64,000 nucleotides of DNA from Terriglobia bacterium (GCA_020073465.1 JAIQFC010000003.1:186001-250000); one strand, 5' to 3'. Shown: positions 42,401 through 52,034, numbered from the stretch's first letter. The notes: generated by a model not told the origin, from the sequence alone. Numbers and translations: made by a program.

Positions 42401-43869
42401 TGCACTCGAAAGAAGGTTGTGGTTTGACCGGGAAAGACAAAAGGACAAACGTCGCTGAAGTCTCCGCTTCGCTCCGCCAAGGTGGGTACTGCTTGATTGA
42501 AGTCCCCTGGCTGGCCTCCAGGTCCCTGCGGCGAGTTTTCCAGGCGGAACTCCTCTGACCAGAAGAAGAAGGCCTTATTCTTCTTGACAACACCGGGAAT
42601 ATCCAGAGGACCACCGAGCGTGAAGCCGAAGTCCTGTCTGCGATACAGTGGCGGCTTTCCTGGCGGATCAAAGAAATTACGCGCGTTGAAGAATTCGTTG
42701 CGCAGGAACTCGTAGGCCCCGCCATGAAATTGCGGCGTGCCGGACTTGGTGGTCACCAGCACTGTTCCAGAGGCGGTTCGGCCATATTGTGCGCCGTAGT
42801 TGGAGGTCAGCACCTTCACTTCCTGAATGGCATCCAGGCTGGGATAAACCATCAGCGTGCTTTCTGCGCCGTTGAGGCCGGCGTTCAGCACGTCACTACC
42901 GTCCACATCGAAGTTGTTGTATTCCACCCGACCGCCGTTCACGCTGTACTTCACGCTTCCCGCCACACCAACTTTGGCCTCATCCTGACCCGTCTGGTTG
43001 CTGACGCCGGGAGCCAGGGCAATGAGCTGCGTAAAGTTCCGTCCGTTAAGGCCGGTGCTGAGTACTTCTTTCTCGGTGATGGTTCCTTCGATGTGAGCGG
43101 TTCCGGTCTCCACCTGCGCGGGGCCACCTGCCGTGACGTTCACATTCTCGATCGCGCTGGGCGGCAGAAGGCCGGCCGGCATCTCAAGGCTTTGGCCTTC
43201 AGAGAGAGTGATCTCAGTCTCAAAGGGAGCGAAGTTCGGCGCTGTTACTTTGAGTTTGTAATTTCCGGGCGGCAATCCGGAAACGATGTAGCGTCCGGAT
43301 TCATTGGTGGTATCGGTCTTCGTGCCGGAAGGTCCAACTACTGTCACGCTGGCACCGGGAATCACCGCACCCGACTGGTCGGTTACGATGCCGGATAGTT
43401 CACCGTCGCCCCTTTGCCCGGCCGTAGCGTGCGTGGCTGCCGTGACCGCCGCTGCGGGCTGGGTTTCGTTTCCCCGTTGCGGGGCCGCGGCAGGTTCGGC
43501 CTGCGCCGGTTCCGGAGGCAAGGCCGTCAACACTGCGTCAATTTCCTGGCTGCCGCTGTCGACCAAAGACACTGTCACTTCAAACAATTCGTATCCGGGA
43601 GCCGTGACCTTGACGCTATAGGTCCCGGGATTAAGTCCATTGATGGTGTAATGCCCGCTCCCGTTGGTGGTAGCAGCTTGCCCGCCTCCAGTTCCTTCCA
43701 CAGTAATCGTGACTTGCGCCACGGGCGCACCCGAAGGAACGATGACAGTCCCATGCAGTGATGCGCCTTCTTGCGCCACGACCAGACTGCTTGCGCTAAG
43801 AATCAGAATGATCGAGATCAATACTAGTCGGCGAAATCTCAAAAGCACATCCCCACCAGCGGCCATCAC
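39478..43869 (-). CDS. Oar-like TonB-dependent receptor
   Basis: A 1463-residue outer-membrane protein (GTG 43869; an ATG follows as the next codon). Order: signal peptide ending near VVAQE, two carboxypeptidase-regulatory-like beta domains (GTVIVPSGAPVAQVTITVEG and VTDQSGAVIPGASVTVVGPS), a plug domain (about 240-380, with GLNGRNFTQLIALAPGV), and a long beta-barrel ending in LQLGLKYSF with the terminal aromatic residue for barrel insertion. Such giant receptors are expanded in Acidobacteria and are thought to import or export large substrates. Its ligand cannot be told. Confidence 0.93.
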   Translation of the reverse strand: MMAAGGDVLLRFRRLVLISIILILSASSLVVAQEGASLHGTVIVPSGAPVAQVTITVEGTGGGQAATTNGSGHYTINGLNPGTYSVKVTAPGYELFEVTVSLVDSGSQEIDAVLTALPPEPAQAEPAAAPQRGNETQPAAAVTAATHATAGQRGDGELSGIVTDQSGAVIPGASVTVVGPSGTKTDTTNESGRYIVSGLPPGNYKLKVTAPNFAPFETEITLSEGQSLEMPAGLLPPSAIENVNVTAGGPAQVETGTAHIEGTITEKEVLSTGLNGRNFTQLIALAPGVSNQTGQDEAKVGVAGSVKYSVNGGRVEYNNFDVDGSDVLNAGLNGAESTLMVYPSLDAIQEVKVLTSNYGAQYGRTASGTVLVTTKSGTPQFHGGAYEFLRNEFFNARNFFDPPGKPPLYRRQDFGFTLGGPLDIPGVVKKNKAFFFWSEEFRLENSPQGPGGQPGDFNQAVPTLAERSGDFSDVCPFVFPGQTTTFFRVQYPDCPAATSTGKINQYNTYAGNQLGAQSGTTPNLNPNSVALLNALIPAPNSSFGCNSSLAGQTDPQTSQPFVPCYVAAVSPPTYWREELGRVDYNFSESVRAAFRYIHDSWDTTTTTPQWGYLQTAAVHSQNFPSVENRLNGPGVSMVARLSATINPTLVNEFVASYVNSHITLKNITGPVGDLSITVPRGTADGIGAIFNNGFGGKLPGIIIGGTNGIYGGNGFAVDTSYMPWEHTNPTYSLADNVSEAFHNHTLQFGVQAVDARRGETNGAIGSATGDIQGLLSFTNLSGNGSGNAFADFLGTLVSSSGPDVFSFQQDSAQLKYYNDYWIVEPYVQDDWRATRRLTLNLGVRFSLFTNFHEKNLNAYNWDPAKFDRALAATVQFAPVDQRGFGGGNIVVGGNPVTLPLEADSVVTNGLVKCGTNGIPASCMSNHMFNPAPRVGFAWDVKGDGKTSIRGGYGLFYEHGTAKEANTGSLEGSAPLVLTMTQPNPVQGYVGIGGGVAFPIDVTSIPKKTIWPYAQQWSLSAQRQLPKDMVATIAYVGSKGTHLSTELQLNQLTPPPTGPDDGIFPTGNPYAPGQPITLQDCQSYGGVANATGYTLGSFTVGNIKVTPAQPAWTNLAAACYTLNPGKIPTPNSLRAFAPGLGRVLSLQNVADSQYHALQATIRRTRGPLTVGASYTYSHSFDDSSDRSDASFVNSADIHSNWASSNFDQRHMLSVNYIYAFPKLSGKLERSLVDQAGEGESAGTTARPQPVQSRSRLLHFLFDGWELSGITTFQSGTPFSVINGGGSTGISVADNAGVANGSGSGSYPDVIGNPRGRLPAPVNNSGSVGPLLYNPAAFAAPQGLTFGNAGRNFMNNPNRLNFDMTLLKNFKLNEHSGMEFRLEAFNIFNHSQFRIFDPNIGNTASNTIGCYGGPDNSAFGGLTPVPGAPPGTPPVNVDCTTGSAFLRPVNSHRPRTLQLGLKYSF

Positions 43870-44452
43870 GCCACCAGCTCAAGAAAGATTCAGATATTGC
43901 GGAACGACAGGCGTCGAGTTGAGGAGTTCAAGCTACCGCTGGATTGTTACAAAGGAATGAACGAGAAGTTAATTTCAGGTGACACGTGCTGCCGGCTCAG
44001 CCGGCCACGCGCACGCCAGATTTTGCTGGCGGCCGAAGGCCAAACTTCATTGTTTCCGGAAGCCTCCGCCTCTGTTCCGCAAGTATCTTCGCGCCCACGT
44101 TCCGATGTGGTGGCTGGAGCGTCCACGGGTAAAGCAAGAGTTGAGGCAACACATGCAAAACTCGGCAGGTGAGATGGCAAAGTGGCAAAAATGCCATCTT
44201 TTCCACAGTGAGTCCGGGTTCATTCATCGCTGGAAGTCACAAAATTCATCTCAGTTTAATTCTTCCGTCATCTTCAAGTAACAGCATTCGAGCATATTGG
44301 CGACGCACAACCGAATGCAGATGTTGTGCATTTTCCATCAGGTTCGACTAACGCTTCTCAGAAATCTTGGCTGCTCGGGCACGTTGACGAGCCGCTGTGA
44401 CGGGGGAAAGTTCCCCCCTAAACCAGCAGTGTGCAACCAAGGAGAAATAGAG
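43870..44452. other. Divergent intergenic region with hairpins
   Basis: No gene is supported in these 583 bp. An inverted repeat GGGGGAA-AG-TTCCCCC (44402-44417) lies about 35 bp ahead of the next start and could be a leader structure. A CCGGCT/AGCCGG hairpin is near 43993. AT-rich stretches at 44255-44285 may carry the plus-strand promoter. Confidence 0.4.
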
Positions 44453-46765
44453 ATGAATAAGAAATTGCTTGTGGTGGCGCTGGCCGTAACAGCGTCGCTG
44501 CTTGTCGCCACAAACGCGTTTGCGAATACATCCATCTACTGTACGGGTGGGGCCAACCTTAAGTTTGTTGGAGTTGGTTCGTCCGCTCAGACCAACGCAC
44601 TCGCCTACGCCGGTGTTGGCGTTGTGAAAGGTAATTCACACACGGCCAACAGCTACGCACTGATTTCCTTCGGCGGCAGCACCATCACCGACAAACGCGC
44701 CACCAAGACGGATACGGGCATCACCACCTGGATCGCGTACGATCCAAGTGCTGTAGGTCCATGTGACGCATACGTGTACTTTCAGACGGACTCCGGCGTA
44801 GGCGTGAAGGACTTTTTCGCTTACGAGAAGTTCACCAGCACGTCGACCGTCACGGGTAAGCAGTTCTTCAACAGCGTGGCTGGAGCTTATCCGACGCTGC
44901 CGGCTCTGCCGATCTCCCTGGGAAACAAGATCCCCGGGTTGGCGGATGGATGCTTCATTGGAGGAGTAGCGTGCCCTAGCGGAAACGATCCCAACGGCGT
45001 ACCTCAGACGATTTCGGATGCGCTGAACCTGACGCCAGAGGCGTACGTCAACCAGAACGGCACGGGCATTCCGCCAGCTGCGCCGGCGTATTGCGGCAAC
45101 GTTTCGACCGTAGGAATTACCGGCCAGTTCTACTGCAAGTTCAACGCGGCGGGAACGGACATCCGTCCGGAAGACGCGCTGTTCGCAACCACCCGCGCTC
45201 TGACCAACTATAACGGCATCGTGCCTCCAGCATTCCACGGCGGCACGTTGACTGGGCTGGGCTATGGCGCCACCGGTGGCGTAGCCAGTGCGGGCTGCAC
45301 CGGCGGCACGGCCAATGTTGGCTGCGGTATTCAAGACTCGTTCAATCAGAACGCGATTTTCAACGTGATCAACTTCAAGCTGACGGGTTCCGACCCAATC
45401 TCCCTTGGAGTTCTGCCCAAGTACTCCACTCTCTCGGTGGGCGCTGCGCCGATGATGGTGATCGCGGGCAACGAGGACACCAGCAACCTCGGCAGTACAT
45501 TTACGGATGCCGTCGGAAACACCAACTACACCTACAACAACATCAACCGCGAGACGCTGTCCGAAGTGTTCTCGGGCTACACAGGCTGCGTGGCGGACCT
45601 GCAATCCTCGAGCGCGACCAATCTGGGTGCGGGAGCTGCTCCTCTGCAGGTACTCAACCGTGAGCCCCTCTCGGGAACCTACAACACCTTCGAGTTCACC
45701 GCGACGCGGATCTACTACGGCGGTCCCACAGCGAACGCTACAACCCCCAACGCGAACTCCGACAACGGGCAGGAACAATTCAACGATCCCAATGTGTTCC
45801 CCAGCCATACCGGTGCCACGGATTGCACGTTCTCGAGCGGAGCGTATCCGAACGCGAACTGCTTCAACCCGATGTACCTGAGCTATGACGGTTCGAACAT
45901 CAAAGTGGGCAGCAAGTGCCAGGGTACTGCTGGTGGTGTCGCCCCGGGCTTGCCGGTTCGCCTGCGGACCATCGGGTCGGGCATGGAAGTCAAAGGCGTC
46001 ATTGGTGGGCTCAACGTAGCGGCCAGTGCAAACACCAAAGTCTTCAACCCCATCGGCTATGCTTTCTGGAGCTACGGAAACATGGATCCACTGTGCAGCA
46101 CCATCAGTGGTGACACGTGCACCGGGACTTGGAAGGGCCATTATCTGGACGTTGATGGCATCGACCCGCTGTTCGCCACTCCGGGCGGCGAGTTCGATCT
46201 CGGGTACGGCAACCCGGGCAACCCGGCGCCGCGCAACGCACCCTACAATCCGTCGGGCGTCAACAATCCGCCGGTTTGCGACCTGACGGTGGCGAACCCC
46301 AACTGCTTCTCGATTCCGTTCACCCACATCAAGGACGGAAGCTATCCGTTGTGGTCCCTGCTGCGCACGGTCACTTTCTCGCCCGTCGCCGGCAAGGTCA
46401 ACACCCCGACTGGCGTGCTCGACATGATCGCCAACGAGGAAATCACTTCGGTTACGAGCGGTCTCTCGGACTTCGTTCCGTTCCTCAAGAACGTTTCCGG
46501 GAGCAATGGCGTGTACACGGGGGACCTGAACCTGTTCGTGTATCGCTCCCACTTCAAACAGGCCGGTGGTCCGGTCGCAGCTGCGAATGGCCACAAGGCT
46601 TGCGCTGGCAGCTTTACCGGCGTCAGCCTGCAGGGCGGCACTAGCACTTCCAGCACCTGCCTGGTTGACTTCGGCAGCGATGAGGGTGGCGTGGTAAACA
46701 CTGTTCAACAAGACGTCGACTTCTTCGCTGACTTCGCGACGGAAGAGTACAACTTGCGTCAGTGA
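44453..46765 (+). CDS. Large secreted protein, unknown function
   Basis: A 770-residue protein. ATG 44453 has AAGGAG and leads straight into a signal peptide (KKLLVVALAVTASLLVATNAFA), so the longer upstream frame is rejected. The mature protein is rich in Gly, Asn, Thr and cysteine pairs, with FVGVGSSAQTNALAYAG near its start and a TDIRPEDALFATTRAL segment, features I associate with secreted hypothetical proteins of Acidobacteria. No catalytic motif is visible. A strong terminator follows, so it is a single-gene unit, probably well expressed. Confidence 0.8.
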   Translation: MNKKLLVVALAVTASLLVATNAFANTSIYCTGGANLKFVGVGSSAQTNALAYAGVGVVKGNSHTANSYALISFGGSTITDKRATKTDTGITTWIAYDPSAVGPCDAYVYFQTDSGVGVKDFFAYEKFTSTSTVTGKQFFNSVAGAYPTLPALPISLGNKIPGLADGCFIGGVACPSGNDPNGVPQTISDALNLTPEAYVNQNGTGIPPAAPAYCGNVSTVGITGQFYCKFNAAGTDIRPEDALFATTRALTNYNGIVPPAFHGGTLTGLGYGATGGVASAGCTGGTANVGCGIQDSFNQNAIFNVINFKLTGSDPISLGVLPKYSTLSVGAAPMMVIAGNEDTSNLGSTFTDAVGNTNYTYNNINRETLSEVFSGYTGCVADLQSSSATNLGAGAAPLQVLNREPLSGTYNTFEFTATRIYYGGPTANATTPNANSDNGQEQFNDPNVFPSHTGATDCTFSSGAYPNANCFNPMYLSYDGSNIKVGSKCQGTAGGVAPGLPVRLRTIGSGMEVKGVIGGLNVAASANTKVFNPIGYAFWSYGNMDPLCSTISGDTCTGTWKGHYLDVDGIDPLFATPGGEFDLGYGNPGNPAPRNAPYNPSGVNNPPVCDLTVANPNCFSIPFTHIKDGSYPLWSLLRTVTFSPVAGKVNTPTGVLDMIANEEITSVTSGLSDFVPFLKNVSGSNGVYTGDLNLFVYRSHFKQAGGPVAAANGHKACAGSFTGVSLQGGTSTSSTCLVDFGSDEGGVVNTVQQDVDFFADFATEEYNLRQ

Positions 46766-46781
46766 TAGTTGTGTGACGAAT

Positions 46782-46829
46782 TGCCGGGAGGGGAAGAAGG
46801 GTAACCTTCTTCCCTCCGGCAGTTTTTAC
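46782..46829 (+). terminator. Strong rho-independent terminator
   Basis: GCCGGGAGGGGAAGAAGG pairs with CCTTCTTCCCTCCGGC across a GTAA loop, with one bulge, and is followed after two bases by TTTTT and further T-rich sequence. It ends the transcript of the secreted protein at 44453-46765. Confidence 0.88.
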
Positions 46830-46852
46830 TTTTCATTCAACCGGAGAACTAC

Positions 46853-48097
46853 GTGCAGTCGAATCGAATCCTCAAAGTCGGCCCCGCGTTAGTGTGTCTT
46901 TTCATCGCTTCGTTCCTCGTCATTCAAACCAGCTCGGCCCAGCAGCCGGTCAGCAATAGGTCGCCGGCCAACTCGCCATCTTCGGCATCTTCCACGACAA
47001 CGCAGCAACACGCCGGTGACTCTGCTGTCGCGGCACAGAGCAAGGTCTCTCCAGAGCAAGGTTCCTCACCGTCTGGCGACACGAGCGCGGCAAGCAAACC
47101 GAAAGCACCGCCGGCGATTGCCGGTCTCGATCCAAAAACCGGGATCCCTCTCTACGAAACCATTCAGGAGGACTGGAGTTCGTTGGCGATCGGCGCCAGC
47201 AAACTTCAGCCTGAGCCTCCGCTGGAAGCGCAGACCGATGAAGGAGAAGGTTTCACTCGCACTCTCGTGCAGCTCAAGTGGCGCCCGGGCGACCCGCTGG
47301 ATGTGTACGTCATTCTGCCGAAGGACGTGAAAGATCCTCCTGCGGTGCTCTATCTCTACGGCTACAAGGAAGACACCGACCGGTTTCGGGATGACGACTG
47401 GTGCCAAAGGGTCACGCGAGACGGAACCGCAGCCATCGCCTTCGTCTCCGCACTCAGCGGTCCGCGCTTCCATGACCGCCCGCTGGAGCAGTGGTTTGTG
47501 AGTGAATTGCAGGAGTCTCTGGGAAGCACAGTCCACGATGTGAAGTTCATCCTGGATTACCTGGCCCAGCGGGGTGATATCGACATGAGCCGCATTGGCA
47601 TGTTCGGCCAAGCCTCGGGGGGCGCGATCGCGCTTCTGGCGGCGGCAGCGGATTCCCGCATCAAGGCCGTCGACGTGCTCGATCCTTGGGGGGACTGGCC
47701 GGTCTGGTTGGCTAAGTCACCCATCGTCAAAGAGGATCCGCACGGGGGAAAGTTTGTTCAGCCGGATTTCTTGAAGAAGGTGGAGCCGCTCGACCCGGTG
47801 AAGTGGCTGCCGACGCTCAAGGATACGCACGTCCGGATCCAGCAAGTGCTGGACAATCAGGCTACTCCCGACGCGTGCAAGAGCGCTTTACGCGAAGCGG
47901 CTCCCAAGAATGCGGAGATCGTGCGATTCGAACACGTGAGCGATCTTTCCAAGGCTGCGGGGCAAGGTCACTTGTTTGATTGGATCAAGGCAGAAGTGAA
48001 GAGCCTTCTGCCGTCCGCCTCCCCGCGGCCTGGAAATGCCCTGGTGACCCAAGCAGATCCGAAGATGGATAAAAAGGAAGCGACCACGGACCACTGA
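46853..48097 (+). CDS. Secreted alpha/beta-hydrolase-like protein
   Basis: A 414-residue protein, GTG 46853 with CGGAG upstream. A signal peptide (to about SSAQ) is followed by a Ser/Thr/Gln-rich linker of about 60 residues and a hydrolase domain: the strand VLYLYGYKEDTD, the nucleophile elbow GMFGQASGG and a late His in AGQGHLFDW. GxSxG is modified to GQASGG, still with serine at the centre. Esterase or peptidase activity in the periplasm is plausible. The long low-complexity linker suggests the domain is held off the membrane or envelope. Confidence 0.78.
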   Translation: MQSNRILKVGPALVCLFIASFLVIQTSSAQQPVSNRSPANSPSSASSTTTQQHAGDSAVAAQSKVSPEQGSSPSGDTSAASKPKAPPAIAGLDPKTGIPLYETIQEDWSSLAIGASKLQPEPPLEAQTDEGEGFTRTLVQLKWRPGDPLDVYVILPKDVKDPPAVLYLYGYKEDTDRFRDDDWCQRVTRDGTAAIAFVSALSGPRFHDRPLEQWFVSELQESLGSTVHDVKFILDYLAQRGDIDMSRIGMFGQASGGAIALLAAAADSRIKAVDVLDPWGDWPVWLAKSPIVKEDPHGGKFVQPDFLKKVEPLDPVKWLPTLKDTHVRIQQVLDNQATPDACKSALREAAPKNAEIVRFEHVSDLSKAAGQGHLFDWIKAEVKSLLPSASPRPGNALVTQADPKMDKKEATTDH

Positions 48098-48280
48098 TTT
48101 GGCACTCACAGGGCTTGAGAGGCCGCGCCATGTGCTTTCCGCTGAATGCGCGAACGAGCACGTGGGCGGAGGACGCATGGAAGGATTCGTTTCAGGATTC
48201 TGCTGTAAACATTTCGGGTATTCGAGCCCCTCCGGGAACATCGGGGCCCCGGAAAGCTGTCTCCAGAGGAGGTTCATGCG

Positions 48281-50908
48281 GTGAAGTTCTTTCTCGCAAT
48301 CGCTGGTGTGTTCGCTTTGTGCTTGCTGTTATCAAGTTGTGGTGGCGGGAAATCGGCGACGCCTCCTCCCGAGGGCCTGCATTTCACTGCCCCCGCTTCC
48401 GCTCCAGCGATTGACGCGGGCCAGTCCGTGGTCTTCACAGCGAGCGAGCCGGTTACCTGGAGCCTTCAAACCGCGAATGGAAGTATTGTGGGGGCGTTGA
48501 GCAACGAGACCTCGACGAGCGCAACTTATACTGCCCCGGGCGCCAGCAAGGTTACTTCGAAAGTACAGGTCTCCGTGGTGGCCACTTCTGTTGCTGATAC
48601 GACAGCGTCAGCGGCGATGGACGTGGTCATCAATCCGCTGGTCGTTATTAGTGCCGGCACCCTGTCCAGGAACCAGAACTGTCAGTACGACCCAATCCAT
48701 CAGGTTGGAGCAAGCGACGGAAACGTGGGGACAACCTACCCGGCGAATGGCAACCCGCCTCGAGTATCAGGCGGGACGGCACCGTTCAGTTGGACCGTCA
48801 GCTCAGGCACACTGCCGGCGGGCCTCTCGCTGGGATCGGCTCCGACGACTCAACCTCCGTCGCCCAGCAGCGCGTTTCTGACGGGCACGCCGGTCAGCGC
48901 GGGCTGCGCGCCGATCACGCTTCAAGTTACGGACGCGACGGGAGTCACCGCGACTTCCTCCGTTTACTACGTCGTGATTGCCCCTCAGCCGTTAAAGATC
49001 CAGGTTCCCAACTACACGGACGCATATTCGGGAGTTCCTTATCCGCCGACAACCTTCACGGTTTCGGGCGGAACGCCGCCGTACCAGGACTGGAACGTGT
49101 TGCCCTTGGGCGATCAACTACCGGCGGGCATGAACCTGACTCCGGTCGTGAACAATTCTGCAGCAGCAGTGATCTCGGGGACGCCGAGCGGCAGCGGTCT
49201 CCAGAGCTTCGCTCCCAGTATCCAGGTTTTCGACAGCCAGACACCTTATCCCGCGACGGGTACGGTTCAGCTCAATCTCTTCCAATGGGCTTCGCTTCCA
49301 TCGAATGCCTGCACGCCGGCTCAGAACGGGAACAGTGGCGGCATGGTAAACACAGCGAACGGCAACATGCAGGGGTCTTACGCCCTGCTGTTGCGAGGCT
49401 TTGACGCGAATGGGCCGGTGACTATCGCGGGCAGCTACAGTGCGGACGGAGCCGGCAACATCACTGGCGGAGTGCTCGACGTGATGCGAACTACCGGTTC
49501 GCAGACAGGGGCTGCGGTCAGCGGAGGGTCCTACTCGATCATTCAGCAGAACAACAGCACTGGCGTCAGTACGTTTGAACAGAGCGGTTGTGTGACGTTG
49601 ACAACCGCGGCAGGCAGCCAGACCTTTGCCATCAGTATGGGTGGATGCTCGACAAGTCCTGACTCGGGCACGGGAACATGTGTGGCAGATGCTCAGAGCC
49701 ACTCCGGGGTGTTCACCACCGGCCGCTTGATCGAATTCGATGACAACACTGGCTCCGGAACGCGGGGCTCGGGCATCATTCGCCTGCAGGATAGTTCCGC
49801 ATTTGCGGGAGGCTTGAGTGGGTTCTATGCCTTCGGTTTGCGGGGATGGGATTCTGTCCACAAACGATACGCCGAGGCGGGATCCTTCACTGCCAGTTCG
49901 GGTTCGCTCAGCGCCGTGGCCGCCGACATTAATGATGGCGGAGCCCTGCAGTCCGCTCTGACGAACGGGAGCGGCAGTTCGAGCGCCGTCGACTTGACCA
50001 CGGGGCGAGCTACGGCGAGTCTCGCCATCGGCACACCCTCCTTGAACAGCTTGGCACTGTACGTGATCAGCGCTCAGGAAGTGATCGTGGCAAGCACGGG
50101 GGTTCCCAGCCCTGCCAACCCGTTCGCTAGTGGAGAGGCGATACAGACGAGTGGGCCATTCAGTGCCGCCTCTCTAGAGAACAGCCACATGTTCCACACC
50201 GCCGGTTTCGCGGCCAGCGGCGGTCCCGACCCAAATATCGGTGTCCTGCAGTTTGATGGCATTGGCGCCTTCACCGGTACTCAGTACGAAGACCAGGCGG
50301 GCACGTTGGGCACGACCCCGCTCTCCGGCATCTATTCAGTGGACGCGAGCAGCGGGCGATTGTTGTTCGGCGCACCGTCGATCACGCAGAACCTCGGGGA
50401 TCATCCTCTCGTCGGCTATGTGATCCCAGCACCGGCTACGTTGGTACGGCAGGATTGCGTCAAACTGGCAAGTTGCGTGACGGGATTTCTGATGAGTACG
50501 GATGCGACCGCGCAGGCTGGCCTGCTTGAGTTTCAGACACCTAGCATCGCACCCCCGCCGCCGTTTTCTAACCTCTTTGTCGCCGGGTACTACTTCTACG
50601 GCACTGACGAGACGCTGGAAGCGGCCAGTCCTGGGTTGGTGGGAGCATCGAACGCCAACCCCACCGGCGCCAAGTACGCGGGCATCCAAAGTGTGAGCTA
50701 TCCTGATTCGTCCTATTGCCAGCAGCCCGGTTGTGTGCTCCTCCTGCCGAATGAAACGCTCTCGGTAAGCGGAAGCTATTCGGTAAACGCCAATGGAACG
50801 GGGAGCGTAGGTGGCGGAACCGTGGCGATTACCAACGGCAACGTGATTTTCTACATTGATGAGTCCCCGCTCAATCTCCACCCTTCGGTGACGATAGTTG
50901 AGCAGTAG
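48281..50908 (+). CDS. Lipoprotein with bacterial Ig-like domains
   Basis: An 875-residue protein, GTG 48281 with GAGGAGG; the ATG two codons earlier is closed by a stop at once. A short signal with lipobox LLSSC precedes a glycine spacer. Ig-like repeats follow, with two copies of the putative-Ig pattern SGGTAPFSWTVSSGTLPAGLSL and SGGTPPYQDWNVLPLGDQLP. The C-terminal two thirds carry repeated strand patterns (GSYSADGAGNITGGVLDVM; SGFYAFGLRGWD; GYYFYGTDE). It is a cell-surface protein, perhaps adhesive; no enzymatic motif is seen. Confidence 0.82.
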   Translation: MKFFLAIAGVFALCLLLSSCGGGKSATPPPEGLHFTAPASAPAIDAGQSVVFTASEPVTWSLQTANGSIVGALSNETSTSATYTAPGASKVTSKVQVSVVATSVADTTASAAMDVVINPLVVISAGTLSRNQNCQYDPIHQVGASDGNVGTTYPANGNPPRVSGGTAPFSWTVSSGTLPAGLSLGSAPTTQPPSPSSAFLTGTPVSAGCAPITLQVTDATGVTATSSVYYVVIAPQPLKIQVPNYTDAYSGVPYPPTTFTVSGGTPPYQDWNVLPLGDQLPAGMNLTPVVNNSAAAVISGTPSGSGLQSFAPSIQVFDSQTPYPATGTVQLNLFQWASLPSNACTPAQNGNSGGMVNTANGNMQGSYALLLRGFDANGPVTIAGSYSADGAGNITGGVLDVMRTTGSQTGAAVSGGSYSIIQQNNSTGVSTFEQSGCVTLTTAAGSQTFAISMGGCSTSPDSGTGTCVADAQSHSGVFTTGRLIEFDDNTGSGTRGSGIIRLQDSSAFAGGLSGFYAFGLRGWDSVHKRYAEAGSFTASSGSLSAVAADINDGGALQSALTNGSGSSSAVDLTTGRATASLAIGTPSLNSLALYVISAQEVIVASTGVPSPANPFASGEAIQTSGPFSAASLENSHMFHTAGFAASGGPDPNIGVLQFDGIGAFTGTQYEDQAGTLGTTPLSGIYSVDASSGRLLFGAPSITQNLGDHPLVGYVIPAPATLVRQDCVKLASCVTGFLMSTDATAQAGLLEFQTPSIAPPPPFSNLFVAGYYFYGTDETLEAASPGLVGASNANPTGAKYAGIQSVSYPDSSYCQQPGCVLLLPNETLSVSGSYSVNANGTGSVGGGTVAITNGNVIFYIDESPLNLHPSVTIVEQ

Positions 50909-51244
50909 TTGCGTCGCCAATTGGGAGCGAGAACTTGCGCGATGCAATCGCATCCCGCGGTGTCCGCTGAACAAGAGAACATGCGCTGGAAGGCCCCCTC
51001 ACAGAGGGTCACGGGGCAATCGGACCTTCTTGCCCCTCCCCCAGGCATTCGTGTCGGCGTCGGCGCAAACATAAGGATCTTGGGCTCGTGCAGAGAGTGT
51101 CGGGCATTTCACACTTCAAGGGGCTCAATTCGAGAAGAGAAAGACCCGGCCATCCATATGCCGGGTCTCCGAAAGGGAATCTTACTTGGCGGTACCCACC
51201 CAGCAACTGGTGGTCTCGCCAAAGTCAACGCGGAGCTCGTGCGA
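50909..51244. other. Intergenic region with minus-strand terminator
   Basis: No gene is supported. It separates the plus-strand lipoprotein gene from the first PEP-CTERM gene and holds the terminator at 51130-51168. Confidence 0.4.
51130..51168 (-). terminator. Rho-independent terminator of the first PEP-CTERM gene
   Basis: On the minus strand AGACCCGGC pairs with GCCGGGTCT around a 9-base loop, followed by TTTCTCTTCTC. It lies about 75 bp after the stop at 51245. Confidence 0.7.
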
Positions 51245-51916
51245 TCAGCGGCCGCTCTTCATAATCTTGCGGCGCACAATCAATCCCACACCCAACAGTC
51301 CCGTCCCCATAAATGCCAGTGAACTCGGTTCAGGAGTGACGACAAATGTGCTGCCGTCTTCTGGAGTGATCGGGCCGCCCGTGTAGGGGCCCTTCTTTGT
51401 TTTGAAGAAGAGCTGAGTCGTGACTCCAAATACCTGTTCTCCGTTGTACCAGGTGCCGCTGACAGAACCGGAGAGGTCATAGGTGCAAGCTACAGCCGCG
51501 GTGCAGACCCCGACCACCGACCAGGTGACAGGGCCTGAGAATGTCCCATTGAAGATTACTCCGGTGGAACCAGCGAAGCTGCCAGTGACGACAAACGATC
51601 CACCCCCGTTGAATGTGCCGCCCGTGCCCAGGCTTCCCGAAGCGAAGGTTCCGGTTGTGAAGTTGAGAGTTGAGCCCGGAGGTTGAATGACGTTTCCGAT
51701 GACGGTTACAGTCGCGCCACTCAAGCTGAACGATGTGTCGAGGTTGGTTGTTGCCGAGCCACCTTGGTTCTGAATGCAGATCTGGTTGGTAACACTACAG
51801 TTTGTAACTGGAACACTGTTCGCTTGCGCCAGAATTGGCATAAGCAAACCAAGCAGTGCAGTAAGCAAAACTGTCCTGCGGGCGGCTTCTAGTTGAAAGC
51901 GCAGTCTGGTCAGCAT
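51245..51916 (-). CDS. PEP-CTERM exported protein 1
   Basis: A 223-residue protein with GGAGGAGG before ATG 51916. N-terminal signal peptide (LLTALLGLLMPILAQA), then a Gly/Thr/Ser-rich body (NFTTGTFASGSLGTGGTFNG) with few charges. The C-terminal sorting signal is TPEPSSLAFMGTGLLGVGLI followed by RRK: a PEP motif, a membrane helix and a basic tail. This is the exosortase substrate signature. The enzyme at 35230-36303 is the obvious partner, although 15 kb away. The function of the body is unknown. Confidence 0.88.
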   Translation of the reverse strand: MLTRLRFQLEAARRTVLLTALLGLLMPILAQANSVPVTNCSVTNQICIQNQGGSATTNLDTSFSLSGATVTVIGNVIQPPGSTLNFTTGTFASGSLGTGGTFNGGGSFVVTGSFAGSTGVIFNGTFSGPVTWSVVGVCTAAVACTYDLSGSVSGTWYNGEQVFGVTTQLFFKTKKGPYTGGPITPEDGSTFVVTPEPSSLAFMGTGLLGVGLIVRRKIMKSGR

Positions 51917-52034
51917 TCGAAAGCCTCCTCCACTTTTTCGGTGTACCGACAGCCATTTAGGGGCCCGTTCTCGCCCTCGAACCGGAGTTTGTGACTAAAG
52001 CACCTGTCCTGTAAAGACAGTTCAGCAGATGCGA

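Noticed and set aside
40088-43398. Several plus- and minus-strand frames inside the TonB receptor gene
   Set aside because: Shadow frames of a long GC-rich gene; no domains, starts or ribosome binding sites.
44636-46711. A 691-codon open frame on the minus strand
   Set aside because: It is antisense to the secreted-protein gene, which has a signal peptide, ribosome binding site and terminator. Its translation has no domain or signal and an Arg/Val-rich shadow composition.
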